A stretch of 39,935 bases of DNA, taken from Oscillospiraceae bacterium (GTDB lineage Bacteria > Bacillota > Clostridia > Oscillospirales > Ruminococcaceae). Both the position numbers and the translations under genes were made by a program. Below are positions 33,520-39,935 of the stretch, piece by piece; the first letter of the stretch is position 1; the number at the start of each line of letters is the position of its first letter. The stretch is from assembly GCA_014799325.1 (NCBI GenBank), contig JAAVIE010000054.1:1-39935 (forward strand), in the 5' to 3' direction. Below the pieces are notes generated by a model, which saw only the letters and a list, made by a program, of their open reading frames with translations, ran no database searches and was not told the origin of the DNA.

Positions 33520-35604
33520 ATGCTTAAAAAAATCAGCAGCAACGTATTTGCGGTATTTGTAATCTTTATCGTTCTCGCCCTTATTATTCCTCTGAACAGC
33601 GTGTTTGACGGCGCACTGCTGGACTTTTTGCTGCTTGTTAATATTTCCCTTTCAGTCATTATATTGCTTATTACCATGTATATAAAGGAAGCGTTGGAGT
33701 TCTCGGCGTTCCCAACTATACTGCTAATAACTACCGTGTTCCGACTGTCGCTGAATATTTCCACTACCCGTGGTATTCTCAGCAGCGGTTATGCAGGAAG
33801 AGTAATTGAGACCTTCGGCAGCTTCGTTATGGGCGGTGACCCCGTTGTGGGATTCATTATCTTTATAATTATAGTTTTGGTAAACTTCCTTGTTATCACA
33901 AAGGGTTCCGAGCGTGTCAGTGAAGTTGCTGCCCGTTTCACCCTGGACGCTATGCCCGGTAAGCAGATGGCTATTGACGCAGACCTGAATACAGGCGCTA
34001 TTACAGATGAAGAAGCAAAGATACGCCGCGCCAATGTGCAGAGAGAAAGTGATTTCTTCGGAGCTATGGACGGTGCTACCAAGTTCGTAAAGGGAGACGC
34101 TATTATTTCGATCATTACTGCGCTGGTAAACCTTATCGCAGGTGCGGTCATCGGTATTATCAACGGCGGCGACATAAACACCGTTATGTCTACTTATTCT
34201 TTGGCTACCGTGGGTGACGGTCTTTGCTCACAGATCCCTGCACTGCTTATCTCTGTTGCCACAGGTATGGTAGTTACCCGTTCCGCTTCTACCGGAAGCT
34301 TCAACGAGGACGTTAAGATGCAGTTTACCAGGAATCCCACCGTTATGTTTATCACAGGCGGCGTTTGTATTGCGCTGATGCTGGTTCCGGGTTTCCCCAA
34401 GCCTATTCTTATTATCCTGGGTGTTGCGCTTATTTTAGGCGGCTATGCTATTTCCAGAGGAAAGAAACAGGAGCTTGCCATGATAGCCGAGGCGGAGGAG
34501 CAAAAGAAGCTGGAGGAGATCAAGGCTGCCAACTCTCAGGGTGACAGCAATTATTACAGAGATATTGACAATGTATTTAAACTGTTGAGTGTGGAGCAGA
34601 TCGAAATGGAGTTCGGTTACAGCTTGCTGCATTTAGTCGATGAGAAGAGCGGCGGAAACTTTATCGACCGCGTGGTGCTGTTCAGAAAGCAGTTTGCGCT
34701 GGATATGGGTATGGTAATTCCCTCAGTGCGTATGAGAAATAACCCCGAGATCAATCCTAACCAGTATGTTATTAAGATAAAGGGCGAGGAAGTTGCAAGA
34801 GGCGAGATATTGGTAGATCACCTGTTGGCACTGGATAACGGCGAAGTCACCAAGCCTGTTGAAGGTATCGACACTATTGAGCCTGCTTTCGGTATTCCCG
34901 CTAAGTGGATCAGCGAGGATAAGAAGGTCATGGCGGATATTGCGGGTTATACACTTATCGACCCTGTTTCTGTTATGATAACTCACCTTTCCGAAGTCAT
35001 CAAGGCTCATTGTTCGGAGATACTCAGCCGTCAGGACGTTCGCACTATGGTGGAGAATGTGAAGAAAACAGATTCCACTATCGTGGAGGATCTGGTGCCT
35101 GCTGTTATTTCTTACGGTTATTTGCAGAAGATCTTGTGTATGCTGCTGGCAGAGGGCGTTCCCATAAGAGATATGGAGACCATTTTAGAATGTCTGGGCG
35201 ATCATGCGGCTACATTGAAGGATATGGAGCTTACTGTGGAGTATGTAAGACAGTCCTTGAAGCGTACTATCACAAGAAGATTTTCGGACGGCGGTTCGCT
35301 GCGTGTTATTACCCTTGATCCCAAGCTGGAGGACGTTATTATTGCGGGCGTCAAGAAAAACAGCAGCGGAGGCAGCGTACTTTCCATTGATCCTGAAACG
35401 GTCAACGCTATTGTAGCGAATACCAGCGACGAGATAGACAAGGTGAAGGACGTATTGCCCTCGATCATAATTCTCATGTCGCCTTTTACAAGAATTTACT
35501 ACAAAAAGCTGCTGGATCAGTTTATGCCGGGTATTACGGTTTTGTCTTACAGTGAGATAGATAATAATACGCAGATCCAGGCTGTTGGTAATATTAGTAT
35601 ATAA
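33520..35604 (+). CDS. flhA: Flagellar export gate protein FlhA
   Basis: Largest export-gate subunit, 694 residues. The N-terminal part (1-320) has about eight membrane helices with VFRLSLNISTTRGIL (about 69-83). The FHIPEP loop is clear (SDFFGAMDGATKFVKGDAI, about 176-194). The cytosolic substrate- and chaperone-docking domain spans 345-694, with GMVIPSVRMRNN and IKGEEVARGEILVDHLLAL. A strong AAGGAGG lies upstream of the ATG. In most Firmicutes flhF and flhG follow; here the next gene is the sigma factor. Confidence 0.97.
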   Translation: MLKKISSNVFAVFVIFIVLALIIPLNSVFDGALLDFLLLVNISLSVIILLITMYIKEALEFSAFPTILLITTVFRLSLNISTTRGILSSGYAGRVIETFGSFVMGGDPVVGFIIFIIIVLVNFLVITKGSERVSEVAARFTLDAMPGKQMAIDADLNTGAITDEEAKIRRANVQRESDFFGAMDGATKFVKGDAIISIITALVNLIAGAVIGIINGGDINTVMSTYSLATVGDGLCSQIPALLISVATGMVVTRSASTGSFNEDVKMQFTRNPTVMFITGGVCIALMLVPGFPKPILIILGVALILGGYAISRGKKQELAMIAEAEEQKKLEEIKAANSQGDSNYYRDIDNVFKLLSVEQIEMEFGYSLLHLVDEKSGGNFIDRVVLFRKQFALDMGMVIPSVRMRNNPEINPNQYVIKIKGEEVARGEILVDHLLALDNGEVTKPVEGIDTIEPAFGIPAKWISEDKKVMADIAGYTLIDPVSVMITHLSEVIKAHCSEILSRQDVRTMVENVKKTDSTIVEDLVPAVISYGYLQKILCMLLAEGVPIRDMETILECLGDHAATLKDMELTVEYVRQSLKRTITRRFSDGGSLRVITLDPKLEDVIIAGVKKNSSGGSVLSIDPETVNAIVANTSDEIDKVKDVLPSIIILMSPFTRIYYKKLLDQFMPGITVLSYSEIDNNTQIQAVGNISI

Positions 35605-35669
35605 TTGGTATAAATTAGTAATAATTGTGAGATATTCCGTGAAAAATTGAAAAAATTATGTGAAAATGC

Positions 35670-35699
35670 TTGAAAAATGGCAGTGAAATATGTTATTAT
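35670..35699 (+). promoter_or_regulatory. Possible promoter for the flagellar sigma gene
   Basis: TTGAAA (35670-35675), 18-nt spacer, TATTAT (35694-35699) with TG one base upstream. It lies about 65 nt before the sigma start. Confidence 0.5.
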
Positions 35700-35763
35700 A
35701 GGTATGGGTATTTTTAATTGCCTCAATAATTTATTCTCCGCTTTGGGGAAGGAGTGATACGGC

Positions 35764-36507
35764 GTGTCAGAAACACAATCCCAGCTTGCCATGTTTGAGC
35801 AGTACCGGCTGACTAAGGACGTTGGACTGCGTAATGATATTGTGTTGAGGTATATGGATATTGTGCGGTATGTTGCCGTGTCTACCAGAGGTATTTACTG
35901 CAAATACGCTGAAGTGGACGATATTGTCAACGAGGGAGTATTGGCACTGATCAAAGCGGTGGAGACCTACGATATTGAGCGCGGGGTCAAGTTTGAGACC
36001 TATGCGGCTATACGCGTAAAGGGCGCTATTATTGACTTTGTACGCAAGCAGGATTGGATCCCGAGACGGGTAAGGCATTTCGGGCATACTCTTGAGGCGG
36101 CTTATAACGAGCTTTATACTAAGCTTGACCGTCACCCTACCAATCAGGAGCTGGCGGATCATTTAGAGATGCCTAAGGAAAAAATGCTGAGAGCTATGGC
36201 GGACTTGGCAGGAGCGGCTACCCTTTCTTTTGAAGAGCTGCTTTATGAGGACAACTTTGAAGATGCGGAGCAGGGCGGACTTGCTGCGGATCAGGAGATG
36301 TACGAAAAGGAATTGAAGGAAGTCCTTACTGCTGCTATCAATGAGCTGAAGCCCCGTGAGAAGCAGGTAATTTCACTTTATTATTATGAAAGACTTAAAT
36401 TCGGCGATATTGCCAAGGTGCTTGGCGTAAGTGAGTCGAGAGTTTGTCAGATACATTCAAAGGCGATGCTGCTGCTGAAAAGAAAATTGCAGGACTATGT
36501 GAATTAG
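35764..36507 (+). CDS. fliA: Flagellar sigma factor (sigma-28/SigD/WhiG family)
   Basis: Directs RNA polymerase to late flagellar and chemotaxis promoters. 247 residues. Region 2 is seen at about 28-100 (VDDIVNEGVLALIKAVETYD, VKFETYAAIRVKGAIIDFVR and DWIPRRVR), region 3 at about 105-150, and region 4 at about 185-243 with the helix-turn-helix FGDIAKVLGVSESRVCQIHS. The start is GTG at 35764, with AAGGAG 9 nt upstream. No flgM anti-sigma gene is in the window. Confidence 0.95.
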   Translation: MSETQSQLAMFEQYRLTKDVGLRNDIVLRYMDIVRYVAVSTRGIYCKYAEVDDIVNEGVLALIKAVETYDIERGVKFETYAAIRVKGAIIDFVRKQDWIPRRVRHFGHTLEAAYNELYTKLDRHPTNQELADHLEMPKEKMLRAMADLAGAATLSFEELLYEDNFEDAEQGGLAADQEMYEKELKEVLTAAINELKPREKQVISLYYYERLKFGDIAKVLGVSESRVCQIHSKAMLLLKRKLQDYVN

Positions 36508-36588
36508 AGCCGATTCAAGAGCATTAAAGCGGATCGGGTCGGGCAGGACGTTTGGATCTTTGCATTAACTTGATATAGGATCATATTT

Positions 36589-36618
36589 TTGAGTTATTTT
36601 GAGATAGAATCATATAGT
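36589..36618 (+). promoter_or_regulatory. Weak promoter candidate before the flgF-type gene
   Basis: TTGAGT (36589-36594), 18-nt spacer, TATAGT (36613-36618). It overlaps an imperfect 17-bp direct repeat (36570-36586 and 36599-36615). Confidence 0.3.
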
Positions 36619-36654
36619 TGATACTGTCGGTTTCGGCAGCGGAAAGGATTTTTT

Positions 36655-37404
36655 ATGAACAGAGGATTATACGGCGCGGCGCAGTCAATGATAAACCAGC
36701 AGAGAATTTTTGACTGCATCTCCAACAATGTCACTAACATAAATACCGCAGGCTACCGCAAGGACGAGATCGTTCTCAACACCTTCAGGGAACAGCTTTA
36801 TCTTGTGGGTCACAGAAGCGATACTTCGGGTACCTACTATCAGACTTATGTGGATACTTCTAAGACCAACCTGGATCAGGGCGGCTTTGAGTTTACAGAC
36901 AGTCCTTTTGATGTGGGTATTTACGGCAATATGTATTTTAATATCAGATATGAAAAGGACGGAGAGATCTATCAGACCCGCAATGGTCAGTGGGGTCTTG
37001 ACAGTGAGGGCTATCTGTGGTTGGGCGGCGTTGGCCGTGTTCAGGGCGAGAACGGCGATATTTATATAGGCAACGATGATTTTAGAATTGACGAGAGAGG
37101 TATTATCTTTGACGAAAACGATCAGGTGATAGATACCTTGCTGCTTACATATATTCCCGACGGAACCGATGTTCATAAGGAGGGAGACAGCCTGTTCCTG
37201 TATGAGGGAGAGCCTATGCAGATCCCTCAGGACGAGTGGGACGATTTTGCCGTTATCCAGGGAGCTTATGAGAAGTCTAACGTTGATGCGGTAAAGGAAA
37301 TGACACAGGCTATGGAAGCTCACAGAATGTATGAAGCAAGCAGTAAGATATTCAAGGGCTTTGACAGTATGAACCAAAAGGGTATGACTATTTCTGAGCT
37401 GTAA
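36655..37404 (+). CDS. flgF: Flagellar rod protein, FlgF/FlgG family (first copy)
   Basis: Axial protein of the rod, 249 residues. N-terminal axial motif CISNNVTNINTAGYRKDEIV (about 22-41), central FDVGIYGNMYFNI with YQTRNGQWGLDSEGYL, and C-terminal KSNVDAVKEMTQAMEAHRMY with the closing helix. FlgF and FlgG cannot be separated with certainty by eye; order (first of two) suggests FlgF. GGAAAGGA lies about 6 nt before the ATG. Confidence 0.85.
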   Translation: MNRGLYGAAQSMINQQRIFDCISNNVTNINTAGYRKDEIVLNTFREQLYLVGHRSDTSGTYYQTYVDTSKTNLDQGGFEFTDSPFDVGIYGNMYFNIRYEKDGEIYQTRNGQWGLDSEGYLWLGGVGRVQGENGDIYIGNDDFRIDERGIIFDENDQVIDTLLLTYIPDGTDVHKEGDSLFLYEGEPMQIPQDEWDDFAVIQGAYEKSNVDAVKEMTQAMEAHRMYEASSKIFKGFDSMNQKGMTISEL

Positions 37405-37419
37405 GTTTTGGGTTTTTAT

Positions 37420-37546
37420 TTTGAAGCTTGATTTTTGAATTTTGGAATTTGAATTTCTGAATGGGAAATTTAAATTTTGGCTTCTTTGAAGCATGAAGCC
37501 GTTTTTCTGAATTTGAGCTTTGAAGCTTGATTTTTGAATTTTGGAA
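37420..37546. repeat. 28-bp direct repeat in the flgF-flgG spacer
   Basis: The same 28 bp (core GAAGCTTGATTTTTGAATTT) occur at 37420-37447 and 37519-37546, 99 bp apart, within a T/G/A-rich low-complexity spacer that also holds shorter TTTGAA-type copies. Confidence 0.8.
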
Positions 37547-37604
37547 CTCTGGAAATTGATATTTTTATATTGACCTAATAAATTTTGGAAGGGCGGAAAC
37601 AAGT

Positions 37605-38354
37605 ATGAATATAGCTTTTTATACCGCATGTACGGGTATGATCACACAGCAGGACGGTATGGACGTTACTGCAAATAATATTGCTAACTCCAATACTGTT
37701 GGCTACAAGGCGCTGAGACCCAGCTTTGCGGACTGTATCTATACCGAGTACAGAGCTACTGAGCCTGATTGGGATACGGGTCACGGACAGTATCTTAACA
37801 AGACTGATTTTACCTTTGATATAAGCGGATTTACTGATACCAGCCAGCCTCTCAACTGGGCGCTGCCTAATGACGGCTTCTTTTTGGTAAGAGACTATAA
37901 CGGCAACGAGTATCTTACACGCGACGGTGATTTCCATATCACAAATGTTGACGATCATTGGGAATTAGTCAATTCCAACGGCGACTTTGTGCTTGATTAT
38001 GAGGGCAACCACATTATTGTGCCTTTTGTTTGGCAAGAGGACATCAACGGTGTATTGCAGGAAACAGATACCATAAACTATTCTGAACTGTCGGATATGA
38101 TCGGCGTTTACACCGTTCCCAACAACTGGGGATTGGCGCAGGACGACGGCAACCATTTCCTTATTACCGAGAGATCGGGTCAGCCTACTCCCGATGAGGG
38201 ATTGGATAAGCTGGAATATTATTTGGAGCGTTCCAACGTTGATATGGCTGAAGAAATGGTAAACATGATCATTTTCCAGAGAGGCTATCAGCTTGACGCT
38301 AAGATCGTTCAGTATACTGACGAGATGCAGCAGATCGCTAATAATATCAGATAA
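37605..38354 (+). CDS. flgG: Flagellar rod protein, FlgF/FlgG family (second copy)
   Basis: Distal rod protein, 249 residues. N-terminal MTANNIANSNTVGYK-like motif (VTANNIANSNTVGYKALRPS, about 21-40), central WALPNDGFFLVRDYNGNEYL with TRDGDFHI, and C-terminal ERSNVDMAEEMVNMIIFQRG and QIANNIR. The DGFF and C-terminal patterns fit FlgG better than the first copy. GGAAGGGCGGAAAC stands upstream of the ATG. Confidence 0.88.
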   Translation: MNIAFYTACTGMITQQDGMDVTANNIANSNTVGYKALRPSFADCIYTEYRATEPDWDTGHGQYLNKTDFTFDISGFTDTSQPLNWALPNDGFFLVRDYNGNEYLTRDGDFHITNVDDHWELVNSNGDFVLDYEGNHIIVPFVWQEDINGVLQETDTINYSELSDMIGVYTVPNNWGLAQDDGNHFLITERSGQPTPDEGLDKLEYYLERSNVDMAEEMVNMIIFQRGYQLDAKIVQYTDEMQQIANNIR

Positions 38355-38397
38355 TTTTTGCTAATTGCAGGCTAATTACAGAAAGAAGGGGAATTTC

Positions 38398-39024
38398 ATG
38401 AGTTTAAACGGTTATAAAGACCTTAACCCCGTTCATTTAGACGTACTTACAGAGGTAGGTAATATCGGTTCGGGAAACGCTTCTGCTGCGCTTTCAAATC
38501 TGATAAGCAAAAATGTTGAGGTAGAAATGCCCCAAGTCAAGATAGTGAGCTTCCAGGAGGCTATGGATCAGCTTCCCGGTGGTGCCGAACAGGTGGTTGC
38601 GGGCACTATGACACGTATGTCGGGCGGAATGGAGGGCATGATCCTGCTGCTGATGGACAGGGATTTTGTCAACACTGTAATTAAATCTTTCTTTGGTCAT
38701 GACGTCAATAATCTTTTGGATCTGAGTGAAGACGAGGACTCCGCACTTACCGAGGTGGGAAATATTATGAGCGGCGCTTATGTTTCCGCTGTGGGTCAGC
38801 TTTCGGGACTTGAGGTCAAATTGGAGAGCCCGGGCTTCCACATCGATATGATGGGAGCGCTGATGAGCGTACCCGTTATCGAATTCGGCGAGGTGGGAGA
38901 CGAGCTACTGTATATTGACAAAACACTGAGTATTGACGGCAAGCGTATGAATACAAAGCTGTTTCTTATTCCTACGATCGAATCGTTACAAAAACTGATG
39001 AGGGAGCTTGGAATTGAGGTATGA
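38398..39024 (+). CDS. cheC: CheY-P phosphatase CheC
   Basis: Removes phosphate from CheY-P and binds CheD. 208 residues. Both active-site ExxN patterns are intact: LTEVGNIGSGNASAALS (Glu19, Asn22) and LTEVGNIMSGAYVSAVG (Glu119, Asn122). I chose the ATG at 38398 because GAAGGGG lies about 7 nt upstream; a longer frame starts in the flgG spacer. It overlaps cheD by ATGA, a sign of translational coupling. Confidence 0.95.
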   Translation: MSLNGYKDLNPVHLDVLTEVGNIGSGNASAALSNLISKNVEVEMPQVKIVSFQEAMDQLPGGAEQVVAGTMTRMSGGMEGMILLLMDRDFVNTVIKSFFGHDVNNLLDLSEDEDSALTEVGNIMSGAYVSAVGQLSGLEVKLESPGFHIDMMGALMSVPVIEFGEVGDELLYIDKTLSIDGKRMNTKLFLIPTIESLQKLMRELGIEV

Positions 39025-39500
39025 GCAATATCATTGTGGGTATTTCAGACTGGAAGGTTTGCAAGAATCCTGAGGTGCTTGTTACTTATGCTTTGGGTTC
39101 TTGTGTTGGATCCTGTCTTTATGATAAAGTTACGGGAATAGCCGGACTTTCGCATATAATGCTGCCTGACAGTACCACCACTGACGGCGCGAGGCTTAAC
39201 AGAATGAAGTTTGCGGACACAGCGCTGCCCGATATGCTGGCTGAGATGATAAAAATGGGCGCGGACAAAAGGCGTATCCAGGCAAAGATCGCGGGAGGTG
39301 CGCTGATGTTTGCTACTAAGAGCGAGCAGTTCAATATCGGGGAGAGAAATGTAGCGGCGGTGAAGAAAGCGCTGTCGGCATTGAGGATCCCGATCATTGC
39401 TTCGGATACGGGATTGAATTACGGTCGTACTGTGTTCTTTCAGAGCGCGGATGGTAAGGTGGTTATTAAGTCTACTGTTAAGGGTGTTAATATTTTATAG
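39021..39500 (+). CDS. cheD: Chemoreceptor glutamine deamidase CheD
   Basis: Deamidates specific glutamines of chemoreceptors and stimulates CheC. 159 residues. The catalytic residues are present: Thr22, Cys28 (TYALGSCVGSCLYD) and His45 (LSHIMLP), with the C-terminal GGALMF region. Starts within the cheC stop (ATGA). Likely targets are the receptors of this strain, including the two encoded at 3.6-7.5 kb. Last gene in the window. Confidence 0.95.
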   Translation: MSNIIVGISDWKVCKNPEVLVTYALGSCVGSCLYDKVTGIAGLSHIMLPDSTTTDGARLNRMKFADTALPDMLAEMIKMGADKRRIQAKIAGGALMFATKSEQFNIGERNVAAVKKALSALRIPIIASDTGLNYGRTVFFQSADGKVVIKSTVKGVNIL

Positions 39501-39935
39501 AAGCTTTTTTATAATTACATAATTCAATGGGCTGTAAAAGCACATCATCTTTAAAAGCGGATCTTTACTTGCGTAACTGTTTTAAATCAGTAAATTATTG
39601 CCGGTTTTCCCAAGAGAACCGTAAATCAGAACAAGTTTCCCGGGAGAGCCGTAAAAATCAGCACAACATCTCCACAAGCGGGTTTCTACTCGCTCAACTG
39701 TTCTGATAGGACAAGTTAAAAAATGCTGTCATCACTCTCACAACTTTTCTGATAGCACAAGTTAAAAAATGCTGGTCACCACTCTCACAACTTTTCTGAT
39801 AGCACAAGTTAAAAAAGCTGGTCACCACTCTCACAACTTTTTTGATAGCACAAGTTAAAAAATGCTGGTCACCACTCTCACTACTGCTCTGATAGCACAA
39901 GTTAAAAAAGCTGGTCACCACTCTCACAACTTTTC
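39501..39935. other. Repeat-filled region after cheD
   Basis: 435 bp with no gene. After a short T-rich tail (39506-39513, no clear stem) there are degenerate 31-bp units (about 39595-39690), then the 47-bp array to the right edge. A minus-strand frame at 39694-39927 is only the repeat translated. Confidence 0.8.
39703..39935. repeat. 47-bp tandem repeat array, five units
   Basis: Units start at 39703, 39749, 39796, 39842 and 39889, 46-47 bp long, beginning CTGATAGCACAAGTTAAAAA and ending CTCACAACTTTT. Copy differences are a few substitutions and 1-2-bp losses. The array reaches the right edge. Confidence 0.9.

Noticed and set aside
39501-39540. Terminator after cheD
   Set aside because: There is a T-run but no convincing stem before it; the transcript may end further on or in the repeats.
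39694-39927. 77-codon minus-strand frame with repeated SFFNLCYQ
   Set aside because: It is the 47-bp array translated; unit length changes shift the apparent motif and there is no ribosome binding site.

Overview
This window is a Clostridia-type fla/che locus on the plus strand, preceded by two minus-strand clusters. The organism is most likely an uncultured or little-studied Oscillospiraceae/Ruminococcus-like Firmicute. Supporting signs are the Firmicute motor set (FliY with a CheC-like phosphatase half, CheC, CheD, the small proteins FlbD and the TIGR02530 type), strong AAGGAGG ribosome binding sites, frequent TTG starts, and the gene order. The assignment to a family is inference; no 16S or marker phylogeny is possible here.

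Region 1 (1-2808, minus): a Q/N/G/Y repeat protein running off the left edge, a CPBP-type membrane protease and ribose-phosphate pyrophosphokinase (prs), with a sigma-A-type promoter upstream of prs. Region 2 (2809-3596): no gene, but stacked hairpins, tandem repeats and a terminator. Region 3 (3597-7549, minus): two chemoreceptors. One is a soluble protein with ferredoxin, [FeFe]-hydrogenase-like and MCP signalling domains; the other is a classical membrane dCache-HAMP-MCP. Divergent promoters sit at 7662-7723 (minus) and 7845-7873 (plus).

Region 4 (7968-39500, plus): flgB, flgC, fliE, fliF, fliG, fliH, fliI, a SUFU-domain gene, fliJ, fliK, flgD, a TIGR02530-type gene, flgE, flbD, motA, motB, fliM, fliY, cheY, fliO, fliP, fliQ, fliR, flhB, flhA, the flagellar sigma factor, two FlgF/FlgG-type rod genes, cheC and cheD. 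Together they encode rod, MS-ring, C-ring/switch, export gate and ATPase, hook, stator, the flagellar sigma factor and CheY-P removal/receptor deamidation. flhF, flhG and fliL are absent from their usual places; cheA, cheW and cheB and the filament genes are not in the window. Sigma-A-like promoters within the locus (before fliK, motB, sigma and possibly flgF) suggest several transcription units.

Region 5 is dispersed: the large spacers (2.9-3.1 kb, 16.6 kb, 33.0-33.5 kb, 39.6-39.9 kb) hold copies of one repeat system. It is made of a 31-bp tandem unit, a 47-bp tandem unit and a composite palindrome with constant outer arms and interchangeable inner hairpins. The most interesting points are this repeat system, the hydrogenase-like chemoreceptor, the SUFU gene inside the export-ATPase cluster, the missing canonical start of flhB, a hairpin that appears to set the ribosome-binding-site spacing of flbD, a triplicated module in the hook protein, and the prion-like repeat protein.
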